The notes under the pieces were generated by a model. That model saw nothing but the letters and a program-made list of their open reading frames with translations. It did no database searches and was not told where the DNA came from. A stretch of 64,000 bases of DNA from Planctomycetota bacterium (GTDB taxonomy: Bacteria > Planctomycetota > UBA11346): positions 44,846 through 108,845 of the forward strand of contig BJHQ01000018.1 in the NCBI GenBank assembly GCA_014193115.1, written 5' to 3'. Position numbers and translations under genes: made by a program. Position 1 is the stretch's first letter, and each line of letters starts with the position of its first letter. This document shows, piece after piece, positions 18,027 to 26,396 of the stretch.

Positions 18027-20462
18027 ATGCGCGTACCCCTGCTGTCGGCTGTCATCGCCACGATGCTGCTGTTTTCATCCATGGCCGCGGCCGGCGAGCC
18101 GGCCGCGGCAGTGACCGCCAGGCCGGTCAACGAAACCGCCTGGATCGTGATCGCCACGGCCGGGCACCTCGCCCAATTCTGGACCGGCAAGCCGCCAGGC
18201 TATTCCGCGACGGTCGATCCGGCCACGTCCGCGGTCACGCTGACCGCGCCCGGAGTCGCCGCAGTGGTCGTGAAACCCGAGCCACATTGCTGGGCAGCTG
18301 GGGCCTATGCCCCGGTGTTCGATCGCCTGGGAGCAGGACCGGCGCCGGCGAGCAGCACCGGCGACGACCCCTTCGCCGTCCTTGGCGACCTAGTGGAACC
18401 CACGGTCAGCCGGATCGCAGCCAAGGCAGCAGCCTGCGGCGCCGGCTTGGCCAAGGCGCCGGGCGACGCCGCTGCCCACGAGGCTGCGGCGTTGGTGCTG
18501 GCGGTCTTCACCTTGCGTGAATCAGCGGGATTCCTCACCGATGTCCGTCCAGGACTGAACCGCCTGGCGGCCCATTTGGCGGTGGCCCAACGGCTGCGAG
18601 CCGGCGCACCGGCGTCGGGTCCGGGACTGGTGGCCAGCGCCGCTCTGTCGGTGCTCACCGGCCGCGCGGTCGAGGCGGCGCCCCAGCTCGACCGCATCGC
18701 CGCGTCGAATCTTCCGCGAGCCAAAAGCTGGGCGGCAGCCCTGCGGCTGCGCCTGACCAACGACTGGCGGTTGGTGCCGGCCGACCAGGCGAAATCCCTG
18801 CTCGTCGCCCGGGAGCGATTCCGCGCCAAAGCGATCACCGTGTCGTTGTCGGCAGCCCGGCGCGAAGCCGCCGTCGCCATCGACGGTACCACCGATTTCT
18901 TCCACATCGGCTCGGGCGCGGTGGGCACGAACTATTCGGTGGAGGACGGCCATGTCCTGCTTCTCGGCGGCCTGGGCGATGAATTGCGTGAGATCGGCGT
19001 ATGCGCCAAGGAAGTTCTCGACCAGGAGATCGGCGAGCTGCCAGCGCTGCTGGCGATCCTTGCGCAACCGCCCGCCGGCCCCGCCGGCACGGTGCTGCCG
19101 TGGACGATGTGGGCCGACCAGGCCGAACGGCATCTCTGCCAGCAGTGGTTCATGGCCTGGGACTTCTGCGACCGGATGTGGGGCGTTCCGGAAGAAGCCA
19201 ATAAACTGCAAGAACTGTTCACCCAGCAATTCGCCAAGCTGCCCCACGCGCCGCTGATCCTGGCCCGGTGGTCCGGCTCGGCGGAGGTGCTCCGCCCGCA
19301 CGTCGCAGCCATGCAAAAGATGATTGAAATTCAGCCGCAGCGGATGCCGTTCTCGGCCTGGATTTGGAAACCCGAGGGCAAGCTGGCCAAGGACTGGGCG
19401 ATGCCCCGGGCCGAAACCTGGTTCGCTGCAAAACCGCCTCCCGGAACCCTGATCAATGTCGGTTCCCGGCTTGACCGGTTGCCCAAGGCCGACCGCCTGG
19501 CGGCTGCCGATACATTGGCAATCCTCGACCCGGTCAATCGCGACCTGCTGTTCCTCCAAGTCGGTCGGCTAGGAGACCACCCCGCGGTGGCGGCGCTGGA
19601 GCAGATGCTCGCGCCGCTCCTTGGTTTCGACTACCAGGTCTTGGGCTGGGTGGCCCGGTGCGCCCAGGAAGGCGCGCCGGACCGCTACGCCAAACTGATG
19701 GAAAAACTCTGCGTTGAAGACCCGGACGAATGGTGGAACCTGAGCAGCTGGTACCGCGATCAGAAAAAGGACGATCAGGCGTTGGAAGCAGCGCTCAAAG
19801 GCTGGAAGCACGGACTGAACCGGGTCCTCGCCGCCAATGCTTCGCAGTGGCTGGTGATGCGCTTGCACGCCCTGGGGCGGACTTCCGAAGCCAAGAAAAT
19901 CGCCGATGGGGCGTACGAGGTTTTTTCATGGAGCGGCATCCAGACCAAGCTGGTGCTCTGCGAAGCCATGGGCGACCTGGCTGGCGCCGAAGCCTGCGCC
20001 AAGGCCCAGGCCGAACGATATGGCGACCGTGGAGAACTGGCCAAGTTCTATGGCCGCCATCCCGACTTCGCCGGAGCCAAGGATTTCCGCAAGAACGCCG
20101 AAGCCGAGCTGTTCCCCAACGGGATGAAGAAGACCGTGCTGGCTGAATGGAAAGGCCCGCCGACCGCGGGCATTCTGGTGACCTCGGAATCGGAACTGTC
20201 CAAGGCCGCTGGCCTGAAAGCTGGCGCGGTGATCGTCGCCCTTGATGGCTATCGGGTCGAAACCGTTGATCAGTACCAGTACGCTCGCACCTTGAAGGAC
20301 GATCCGTTGATCACACTGATCATCTATCAGGACAACGCGTGGTCGGAACTGCGGGCCAAGACCAACGAGGAACGCCGTCTCGAAATCGACCTGAAGGCGC
20401 TGACGCCGCCGAAGCCAGCGGCGCCCAAACCCCAGCCGAAACCCGAGCAGCCGGTCTTCTGA
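18027..20462 (+). CDS. Exported protein with C-terminal PDZ-like domain, unknown
   Basis: This 811-aa protein has a signal peptide (MRVPLLSAVIATMLLFSSMAAAG). The middle is alpha-helical and alanine-rich (about 130-700); stretches such as 'WWNLSSWYRDQKKDDQALEAAL' and 'NASQWLVMRLHALGRTSEAKKI' suggest TPR-like helical repeats. The last 100 residues contain a PDZ-like segment: 'GILVTSESELSKAAGLKAGAVIVALDGYRVETVDQ' is split by the carboxylate-binding loop, and a proline/lysine-rich tail follows. It is probably a periplasmic scaffold or a partner of wall or protein turnover. No catalytic motif was recognised. It ends 190 bp from a convergent AraC gene. Confidence 0.72.
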   Translation: MRVPLLSAVIATMLLFSSMAAAGEPAAAVTARPVNETAWIVIATAGHLAQFWTGKPPGYSATVDPATSAVTLTAPGVAAVVVKPEPHCWAAGAYAPVFDRLGAGPAPASSTGDDPFAVLGDLVEPTVSRIAAKAAACGAGLAKAPGDAAAHEAAALVLAVFTLRESAGFLTDVRPGLNRLAAHLAVAQRLRAGAPASGPGLVASAALSVLTGRAVEAAPQLDRIAASNLPRAKSWAAALRLRLTNDWRLVPADQAKSLLVARERFRAKAITVSLSAARREAAVAIDGTTDFFHIGSGAVGTNYSVEDGHVLLLGGLGDELREIGVCAKEVLDQEIGELPALLAILAQPPAGPAGTVLPWTMWADQAERHLCQQWFMAWDFCDRMWGVPEEANKLQELFTQQFAKLPHAPLILARWSGSAEVLRPHVAAMQKMIEIQPQRMPFSAWIWKPEGKLAKDWAMPRAETWFAAKPPPGTLINVGSRLDRLPKADRLAAADTLAILDPVNRDLLFLQVGRLGDHPAVAALEQMLAPLLGFDYQVLGWVARCAQEGAPDRYAKLMEKLCVEDPDEWWNLSSWYRDQKKDDQALEAALKGWKHGLNRVLAANASQWLVMRLHALGRTSEAKKIADGAYEVFSWSGIQTKLVLCEAMGDLAGAEACAKAQAERYGDRGELAKFYGRHPDFAGAKDFRKNAEAELFPNGMKKTVLAEWKGPPTAGILVTSESELSKAAGLKAGAVIVALDGYRVETVDQYQYARTLKDDPLITLIIYQDNAWSELRAKTNEERRLEIDLKALTPPKPAAPKPQPKPEQPVF

Positions 20463-20517
20463 CCACCGCCAACGCTTAGGGCGCACGAAACAGCTCGCCT
20501 CGTCGCGCGTTTCGGAG

Positions 20518-20642
20518 CGGCGATGCCCTCATCGCCGGCGCGACGCTGGTTCCAATGGCAGCATAGTCAGCACGTGGCCGTTGGTTTGAATACCGGGATG
20601 GTTCCGCGACTCCGCGCAATTCCGGCGATGGGGGCATCGCCG
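20518..20642. repeat. Two hairpins with identical stems in a convergent intergenic region
   Basis: Hairpin 1 (20518-20537) is CGGCGATG-CCCT-CATCGCCG and hairpin 2 (20623-20642) is CGGCGATG-GGGG-CATCGCCG. The 8-bp stems are identical and the loops are almost complementary, so the second is nearly an inverted copy of the first. They sit between two convergent genes and may act as a two-way transcript end or belong to a REP-like family. No T-run follows either one. Confidence 0.6.
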
Positions 20643-20652
20643 CACCGTGGCG

Positions 20653-21531
20653 TTATTCGGTCCGCACCAAGGCGCGATAGGCGCGTGGGGTCATGCCGGT
20701 GATCCGGCGGAACAGCCGAGTGAAATAGCCGGGATCGCTGAAGCCGACATCGAGGGCGAGGTCGAGCAGCGGCCGCCGGTCGGTTTCGATCAGCCGGCGG
20801 GCTTCCTCGACGCGCAGCCGGGCGAGGTAGTCGAGCACGCCCAATCCGGTGCGTTGGCGGAACTGCTCGCCGAACCAGTTCGGGGTCAGGCCCACCGTCG
20901 CGGCCAGGTCGGCGACCCGGATTTGGGAGCGGAAGTCCCGGTGGAGGATCGCCAACGCCTCGGTGATCGGGCCGGAAGCGGGCAGGGAGTGCAGCGCTGA
21001 TCCGCCATACGCGGCTTGGGCCCGGGCGAGCAGGACCAGGAACTCGGTCATCTGGGCGCGAACCTGGGCATGGAATCCAGCCTGTTTTCTGGTGAGTTCC
21101 TCCAGCATCAGGCGGCACAGGCGGTCCGCGGTTCGGGCGTCATCAGGGGCCAGGGCGAGCTTGTGCGGCACTTCGGCCTGGACGGTATCCAGGAACCGGT
21201 TGAGCCCAGGCAGGGCGATCAGCTCCGCCCAGTCGCGAGGTGCGAACAGCTCGGCAGTGAAGATGACATTGACCAGCGAGAATCCGGGTTCGCTGCGGAA
21301 GCTGTGGACGTCATCGGGCCGCATCAGCAGCACGTCGCCGCCGAGCATCGGATAGGGCCGGCCTTCGATCAGGTTCACGCCGCAGCCGCTGCGGATGAAG
21401 ACCAGTTCATAGAAATCGTGGCAGTGCTCGGTTCCTTGCAGCGCACTGGATTCGATCACCGCCACCGGCAGGCCGGGAGGTGAATGCCCGCCCATCCGCA
21501 AGCGGTTCAGAGTGGTGACAGGAACGCTCAA
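20653..21531 (-). CDS. AraC family transcriptional regulator, divergent from phyH-like gene
   Basis: This 292-aa regulator has an N-terminal cupin sensor ('HCHDFYELVFIRSGCGVNLI' followed by 'LGGDVLLMRPDDVHSF', about 38-80) and a C-terminal double HTH ('RVADLAATVGLTPNWFGEQF' and 'LLDLALDVGFSDPGYFTRLF'). It ends with 'RRITGMTPRAYRA', typical of the family. The start is 96 bp from the divergent phytanoyl-CoA dioxygenase-like gene, so it very likely controls that gene and perhaps the following SDR. The inducer is unknown. Confidence 0.92.
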   Translation of the reverse strand: MSVPVTTLNRLRMGGHSPPGLPVAVIESSALQGTEHCHDFYELVFIRSGCGVNLIEGRPYPMLGGDVLLMRPDDVHSFRSEPGFSLVNVIFTAELFAPRDWAELIALPGLNRFLDTVQAEVPHKLALAPDDARTADRLCRLMLEELTRKQAGFHAQVRAQMTEFLVLLARAQAAYGGSALHSLPASGPITEALAILHRDFRSQIRVADLAATVGLTPNWFGEQFRQRTGLGVLDYLARLRVEEARRLIETDRRPLLDLALDVGFSDPGYFTRLFRRITGMTPRAYRALVRTE

Positions 21532-21549
21532 TGCCGCACCGTGATCCGT

Positions 21550-21618
21550 CCTGGTTGAACCGTCAGTTCGTCAAGAATACGAATTTCACCATGCATACAA
21601 TGCACGCCTCCAACCAGG
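21550..21618. promoter_or_regulatory. Inverted repeat in the AraC/phyH divergent promoter region
   Basis: CCTGGTTG (21550-21557) and CAACCAGG (21611-21618) are perfect 8-bp inverted arms. A shorter palindrome, TGCAT-ACA-ATGCA (21592-21604), lies between them. Their position between the divergent starts makes them candidate regulator sites, but the right arm is also close to the phyH ribosome site. No regulator footprint is known. Confidence 0.3.
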
Positions 21619-21627
21619 AAACCTCCC

Positions 21628-22500
21628 ATGAATGCGCCTCTTCCCGCGCCCGCCGCACGTCGCCTGCCAGCCATCGCCCAGCACGACCCGGCCAGCATCG
21701 CCACCGCCATCGCCGACGACGGATGCGCCTTCATCCCGGGCGTGCTGTCGCCGGAACAGGCCACCGAGACCTGTCGCCAGATCGATGGTTTGGTCCATCT
21801 CGATGGCGATGGCCGCAATCACGACGGGAAAAGCATCGACCACTACAAATGCGTGTTCAATCGCGATCCCTTTTGGCTGCGCTTCCTCGACCAGCCGGGC
21901 ATCATCGACGCCGTCGAGCGGCTGCTCGGCAGCAACTGCCACATCATCGGCATGAGTGCCTGGCGTTCCCCGCCCGGGGTACGCCGCCAGGGGATCCACG
22001 CCGACCAGATTTTCCTGCCGATCAGCGAGGATCTGCTGCTGTCCGGGCAGGTGGTCCTGCCGGTGTTCATCATGACCCTGCATTTCTATCTGTGCGACAT
22101 CGATGAATCGCTCTGTCCGACCTGGGTGATTCCCGGCTCCCACAAGGCTGGCCGCGGACCGCGCCCGGCCGATCCCGGCCAGCGCGCCGAACGCCAGCGC
22201 CAGTTGACCATCGCCAATTCCCAAGGCGGCGAAGAGGAGACCTGGCGCGGCCAGACCGCCTTCCCGGTGACCTGCAGTGCCGGCGATTGCATGCTGTTCC
22301 GCAGCGAAATCTGGCATCACGGGTCGGCCAACACCTCGGACCGCACCCGCTACCTGCTGCAGGTCCACTACGCCCAGCGGGTCGTCGCCCAGCGCTTCCC
22401 GCCGTACATCGATTTCCGCCACAACCCGGTGGTGATGGCGGCGGCCAACGAACGTCAGCAGCGGATGATGGGCAAGCACACCATCGGTGCTTACGGCTGA
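21628..22500 (+). CDS. Phytanoyl-CoA dioxygenase (PhyH) family protein
   Basis: This 290-aa Fe(II)/2-oxoglutarate oxygenase-like protein has the metal triad H124-x-D126 in 'QGIHADQIFLP' and a distal His in 'EIWHHGSANTSDRTRYLLQV', where the following Arg should bind 2-oxoglutarate. An N-terminal 'DDGCAFIPGVLSPEQATE' is typical of PhyH proteins. It should hydroxylate a small molecule or lipid at the expense of O2 and 2-oxoglutarate. Such genes beside AraC regulators are abundant in Lentisphaerae and planctomycetes, but their substrates are mostly unknown. It may work with the SDR gene 235 bp downstream. Confidence 0.9.
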   Translation: MNAPLPAPAARRLPAIAQHDPASIATAIADDGCAFIPGVLSPEQATETCRQIDGLVHLDGDGRNHDGKSIDHYKCVFNRDPFWLRFLDQPGIIDAVERLLGSNCHIIGMSAWRSPPGVRRQGIHADQIFLPISEDLLLSGQVVLPVFIMTLHFYLCDIDESLCPTWVIPGSHKAGRGPRPADPGQRAERQRQLTIANSQGGEEETWRGQTAFPVTCSAGDCMLFRSEIWHHGSANTSDRTRYLLQVHYAQRVVAQRFPPYIDFRHNPVVMAAANERQQRMMGKHTIGAYG

Positions 22501-22511
22501 GTAAAATTGAT

Positions 22512-22610
22512 GAACCGCCAAGACTCCAAGACGCCAAGGGAAGGCGCCATGCTTCGCTGGTGCGGAGGGATCTTCCTCAAACCTTGCACCACTTGGACCT
22601 TCGGCGGTTC
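22512..22610. repeat. Dispersed palindromic element (copy 2)
   Basis: The left end, GAACCGCCAAGACTCCAAG (22512-22530), and the right end, CTTGGACCTTCGGCGGTTC (22592-22610), are inverted repeats matching at 15 of 19 positions. The left side continues with the 8-bp periodicity CAAGACTC-CAAGACGC-CAAGG. The element fills much of the gap between the phyH-like and SDR genes and could fold into a long hairpin. Confidence 0.6.
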
Positions 22611-22735
22611 CCAAACTCCGGGTCTTCGCGAGAACGTGCCGCGCCGAACGTGACCGAATCGGTCGCGGCCCGTTCTCCGATGAGCCTGCGGCACTTGTTC
22701 ACCAAGCCACCAACCATCATCCCGGTCCTGTCCTC

Positions 22736-23491
22736 ATGATCACCTTCTCCGGAAAACACCTCCTGATCGCCGGTGGTTCGCGCGGCATCGGCGCCGCCAC
22801 CGCGGTGCTCGCCGCCCGCGCTGGAGCGGTCGTGTCGATTGGTTATCGCGGAGACCACCGCGCCGCCCAGGCGACGGTGGACCGGATCACCGCCGCCGGC
22901 GGCCGGGCATCGGCCTTTGCCCACGATCTCGGCGAGGCTGGCGCTCCGGCAGCGCTGGTTGCCGACGCGATCAGAGCCCACGGCGATCTCGACGGGCTGG
23001 TGGTCGCGGCCGGCGTGTTCCAGGCTGCCGATCTCGCCGACATGTCGGTGGGCTTCTGGGATTTCACCATGCAGGTGAACCTGCGCGCCAGCTTCCTCGC
23101 CATTCAGGCGGTCATCCCCAGCCTGCGCCGTCGCGGCGGCGGCAGCATCGTGCTGTACACCAGCACCGCCGGCCAGCGCGGCAGCGAGCACCACAGCGCC
23201 TATGCGGTGAGCAAGGGCGGCCAGATCCTGCTGATGCGCTCCGCCGCCCGCGAACTCGCCGGAGATCGCATCCGCTGCAATTGCGTAGCCCCAGGCTGGA
23301 CCGACACCGACATGGCGGCCGGCGAGCTGGATCCGGCTTCCCGGGTCGCGGTGGAAAAATCCATCCCCCTCGGCCGGATCGGCAGGCCCGAGGAACCCGC
23401 GTCGGCTGCTTTGTTTCTGCTCAGCGATCTGGCTGCCTTCATCACCGGCTCGACCATCACCGTCGACGGCGGTTTCGACATGCGCGGGTGA
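22736..23491 (+). CDS. SDR family oxidoreductase (FabG-like)
   Basis: This 251-aa classical short-chain dehydrogenase/reductase has the dinucleotide-binding motif 'IAGGSRGIGAATAVLAA' near the N-terminus. 'HDLGEAG' and 'LVVAAGVFQAADLADM' stand where the family has its NNAG region. The catalytic Ser is in 'SIVLYTSTAGQ', with Tyr and Lys in 'SAYAVSKGGQ'. The C-terminus has 'GRPEEPASAALFLLSDLAAFITGSTITVDGG', the family end, split here by the substrate loop. The substrate is likely a ketone, 3-oxoacyl group or sugar alcohol. The ketosynthase gene just downstream on the other strand could hint at lipid chemistry, but the two converge and are not one operon. Confidence 0.92.
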   Translation: MITFSGKHLLIAGGSRGIGAATAVLAARAGAVVSIGYRGDHRAAQATVDRITAAGGRASAFAHDLGEAGAPAALVADAIRAHGDLDGLVVAAGVFQAADLADMSVGFWDFTMQVNLRASFLAIQAVIPSLRRRGGGSIVLYTSTAGQRGSEHHSAYAVSKGGQILLMRSAARELAGDRIRCNCVAPGWTDTDMAAGELDPASRVAVEKSIPLGRIGRPEEPASAALFLLSDLAAFITGSTITVDGGFDMRG

Positions 23492-23509
23492 ACGCGGATG
23501 GGTCGTGGT

Positions 23510-24622
23510 TCAGTCCCGCTCAACTGCCACCGCCGCGAAATGCCCCCCGAAACCCAAGGCCAGCTTCCACAGCCGGCGGTGCGGGCTGTGCAGCGCCGCG
23601 ACGATTTCGACCAGGCCGCTGGCGCCCAGGGTGTGGCCAATGACCGGTTTCATGCGGATGCGCGGGATGCTGCGCCACGGTCCAGCGTCAAGGCCGCCTT
23701 GTTCATAACGCTCGCCGTTGCTGGTGCCGGTGCCGTGGATGACGATCGCATCGGGCGACGGAGCAACGCTCCACAGACCACGTAAAGCGGTCAGCAACAC
23801 CTCGGGATCGCGTAGTTCGGTCTCATGGCTGGCGTCACCCAGGCGCACTCCGGCGATCAGCCGCCACGGCCCGTGGGGTCCCAATGCCACGGCGGCGGCG
23901 CCCTCAGCAGGCGCGAAGCCTGCACCCTCGACCAAACCAGTTCCCGGTGGCCGGCTCCCGCACAGCACGCCCAGCTGATGGAAGCCCGCCACGACGAAAG
24001 GCGTCAACGAGCGGTCCACGGCGCCGGCCAGACCCAGGCCAGCACGGCCGGATTCGATGGCGTCGGCCACCGCCAACAGGCCATACAATCCTGACGCGCA
24101 CGCCGCCGCCGTCGGCAGGTTCACGTACATCGGCCAACCCAGGGCCGCGGCCACGACAGCATTGGCCTGTCCCGGCCACGCTGCGGTGAAGTGTCGGAGG
24201 TCACCAGCGAGGGCCGCTTCCAGCAACCACGGATCACCCTTGCTGGTGGCGACGCTGAGCCCTGGGAGCGCCGAGCGCCAGCTCGGATGTGTTTGAGGCC
24301 AGCTCGGCTTTGCCTGAGGAATCAGGTTTTCCAGGGTCGCATCGGCGGATGCAGCGGCCGAGCCGAGCCGAGCCCCATGCCGCGCCGCCACTGCCGTCGC
24401 CGCTGCGACTTCCGCCGCCGAACGCGGATCGTCCACCCGTCCGCACCAGCCGATTTCCGCATCGCGCCGCAGCACCGAACGCCCCGCGACCACGGCGTCC
24501 CAGGTTGCCGCTGCGTCGCCAGCGGCGCTCAGCGCACTCCATCCAGCGATGCGTACCTGCGAAAACCGGCGCACACCCGGCCCCCAGTCCCCGGTTCCCA
24601 GCCCCCAGCCCCTGTTCTGCAT
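23510..24622 (-). CDS. Beta-ketoacyl synthase (thiolase fold), start uncertain
   Basis: All three catalytic positions of ketoacyl synthases are present: Cys in 'PTAAACASGLYGL', His in 'IVIHGTGTSNGE' and His in 'KPVIGHTLGASGLVE'. About 350 residues match the family. The first clearly family-like strand is 'VRRFSQVRIAGWSALSAAG'. Starts at ATG 24661, 24634, 24622 or GTG 24574 are all possible; the longer ones translate a G-rich repeat (reading W-G-L-G-T-G-D-W) that looks unlike protein. The GTG at 24574 would use that repeat as ribosome site. There is no acyl carrier protein nearby, so its pathway (fatty acid, polyene or other polyketide) is unknown. It is divergent from citrate synthase. Confidence 0.82.
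   Translation of the reverse strand: MQNRGWGLGTGDWGPGVRRFSQVRIAGWSALSAAGDAAATWDAVVAGRSVLRRDAEIGWCGRVDDPRSAAEVAAATAVAARHGARLGSAAASADATLENLIPQAKPSWPQTHPSWRSALPGLSVATSKGDPWLLEAALAGDLRHFTAAWPGQANAVVAAALGWPMYVNLPTAAACASGLYGLLAVADAIESGRAGLGLAGAVDRSLTPFVVAGFHQLGVLCGSRPPGTGLVEGAGFAPAEGAAAVALGPHGPWRLIAGVRLGDASHETELRDPEVLLTALRGLWSVAPSPDAIVIHGTGTSNGERYEQGGLDAGPWRSIPRIRMKPVIGHTLGASGLVEIVAALHSPHRRLWKLALGFGGHFAAVAVERD
24577..24616 (-). repeat. G-rich tandem stretch at the 5' end of the ketosynthase gene
   Basis: On the minus strand five runs of three to five G are spaced by 2-4 bases (GGGGCT, GGGGGCTGGGAACC, GGGGACTGGGGGCC). The pattern resembles degenerate GGGACTG heptamers found dispersed in several bacterial phyla and could form a G-quadruplex. 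Confidence 0.6.
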
Positions 24623-24770
24623 GCCAACCAGCATGGCGATGGGACGGATCTTCCCAGCCATGCGCAGGGCGCACCGGTAGTGATGCGTTCCACGCCACCT
24701 TGCGCCTGGGCGCCTCTGTGGCAGGGTCCATGCAAACCTTCCGCGCCCGACGAAACGAAAGCCCAACACG

Positions 24771-25994
24771 ATGACTACCGAAGCCGCCAAGGCAGCCGAT
24801 ACCCTGTTCGCGATTTCCAAGGATCACCTGGAGACCGGCCTGCGCGGGGCACCGGTGGGCTATTGCACCACCTCCCAAGTCGAAGCTGACAAGGGCCTAT
24901 TTTACGTAGGTAATCCGGTGGAAGCCATCGCCGAGCGCGATCCGGAAGACGTGATCCATCTGCTGCTCTACAAGCATTGGCCGAGCCCCACGGAACGCCT
25001 CCAGTTCGACGAGCTGATCCGCGATCGCGCTGCGGTCGATCCATCGGTGTTCGCGACGCTTCAGGCCCTGCCCCGGCAAGGCCATCCGATGAAGTGGCTG
25101 ATCGCCGCGATCAACGCCCTGGGCATGACCTATGCCTGCAAGGATTACCGCCGCGAAGCCATCGACTTGATCGCCAAGATTCCGGTGGTGACCGCTGCGA
25201 TCTTCCGCATCCGCGAGGGCTGGGGCAATCCGATCCCGCCCCGCGCCGATCTCGGGTACATGGAAAATTTCGTCCATATGCTGGGCGTTCCCGGATTCGG
25301 CCACCAGCAGAACGCCCGGCTGTCCCGGCTGATGCGGGTGTTCGATGTCACCCATTTCGATCACGGCGGCGGCAATTGCTCGACCTTCACCGGCAAGGTG
25401 GTGGCCTCGGCCAACTCCGACATGTACGAGTCGATGGTCGCGGCGATGGCCGCCCTGGCCGGGCCGCTCCACGGCCGCGCCAACCAGGAATGCCTGGAGT
25501 TCATCCAGGGCTGCGTCGCCCGGGTCGGACCGCATTTCGGCGCCGCCGAGGTCGCCGCGATGATGCAGGACAAACTGGCCAAAAAGGAACTGATCTTCGG
25601 CTTCGGCCATGGTGTGCTGCGGGTCGAGGATCCCCGGGCCCGGGTCCTGCGCGCCTTGGGCGAAGAGCTGTGCCCCAACGATACGAACTTCCGCATGGTC
25701 AAGCTGATGGCCGAGGTCGGCCCCGGGATCCTGCGCGCCAATCCCAAGATCGCTGATCCCCATCCCAATGTCGACAGCGTTTCGGGCAGCCTGCTGATGG
25801 CCTGCGGCCTGACCCGCCCCGAATACTACACGGTCCTGTTCGGCCTCAGCCGGGTGGTCGGCATCGCCGCCCAGATCGTCTACGAACGGTGCGAAGCCCG
25901 CGGCGGTAAAGGCACGCCGATCATCCGACCGAAGTACTTCTACAGCCCCGAAGGCACCGCCAAGGGCGAAGCAGTGATCGCCGGATCGGGCTGA
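24771..25994 (+). CDS. gltA: Citrate synthase
   Basis: This 407-aa enzyme condenses oxaloacetate and acetyl-CoA. The catalytic regions are seen: 'THFDHGGGNCSTFTGKVVAS', 'AALAGPLHGRANQECLEF' (active-site His) and 'FGHGVLRVEDPRARVL' (His and Asp region), with 'VDSVSGSLLMACGL' and 'SRVVGIAAQIVYER' near the C-terminus. The sequence lacks the N-terminal NADH-binding domain of large type II enzymes and resembles the citrate synthases of planctomycetes and mitochondria. A tandem 110-bp repeat array follows the stop codon. It should supply the TCA cycle in the cytoplasm. Confidence 0.93.
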   Translation: MTTEAAKAADTLFAISKDHLETGLRGAPVGYCTTSQVEADKGLFYVGNPVEAIAERDPEDVIHLLLYKHWPSPTERLQFDELIRDRAAVDPSVFATLQALPRQGHPMKWLIAAINALGMTYACKDYRREAIDLIAKIPVVTAAIFRIREGWGNPIPPRADLGYMENFVHMLGVPGFGHQQNARLSRLMRVFDVTHFDHGGGNCSTFTGKVVASANSDMYESMVAAMAALAGPLHGRANQECLEFIQGCVARVGPHFGAAEVAAMMQDKLAKKELIFGFGHGVLRVEDPRARVLRALGEELCPNDTNFRMVKLMAEVGPGILRANPKIADPHPNVDSVSGSLLMACGLTRPEYYTVLFGLSRVVGIAAQIVYERCEARGGKGTPIIRPKYFYSPEGTAKGEAVIAGSG

Positions 25995-26024
25995 GCCGGC
26001 ACGAGTAGCTGACGCAGCCGAGGC

Positions 26025-26043
26025 GCTGGGAGAGTCTCCCAGC
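26025..26043. terminator. Perfect palindrome after citrate synthase
   Basis: GCTGGGAGA-G-TCTCCCAGC forms a 9-bp perfect stem 31 bp after the citrate synthase stop. No T-run follows, so termination by the simple intrinsic mechanism is uncertain. It is the first hairpin of the adjoining 110-bp repeat array. Confidence 0.4.
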
Positions 26044-26388
26044 TCGACCAAGACGGGAGCGGAACGCCTTGGTGCCAAACGAACGTTGCTGAAGCGCTCG
26101 GCCGCACAGAGTGCGGCGCTCCGAGTGGAAGCGCTGGGTCGAGCCCCAGCTCGACCGAGACGAGATGCGCTGAACGCCTCGGTGCATGACGAACGTTGCT
26201 GGAGCGCCCGGCCGCACAGAGTGCGGCGCTCCGAGTGGAAGCGCTGGGTCGAGCCCCAGCTCGACCAAGACGAGATCCGCTGAACGCCTGGGTGCCTAAC
26301 GAACGTCGCTGGAGCGCCCGGCCGCACAGAGTGCGGCGCTCCGAGTGGAAGCGCTGGGTCGAGCCCCTGATTGACCATGACGAGGATC
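26041..26388. repeat. Tandem array of 110-bp repeats (3.2 copies)
   Basis: Units begin at 26041 (107 bp), 26148 (110 bp), 26258 (110 bp) and 26368 (partial). They share long identical blocks such as GCCGCACAGAGTGCGGCGCT. Each unit contains two hairpins: GGAGCGCC-x-CCGCAC-AGA-GTGCGG-CGCTCC and GCTGGG-TCGAG-CCCCAGC. Because 110 is not a multiple of three, the same peptide words appear in all frames, so the open frames across it are artefacts. The array fills the gap between the citrate synthase and glycosidase gene ends. Confidence 0.92.
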
Positions 26389-26396
26389 GTTCCGCG

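Noticed and set aside
24897..26378. 493-codon minus-strand open frame
   Set aside because: It is antisense to citrate synthase and then runs through the 110-bp repeat array, giving repeated low-complexity peptide words. Citrate synthase motifs on the plus strand are clear.
26041..26388. CRISPR array
   Set aside because: The repeats are directly joined 110-bp units with no short repeats or unique spacers, and no cas gene is nearby.
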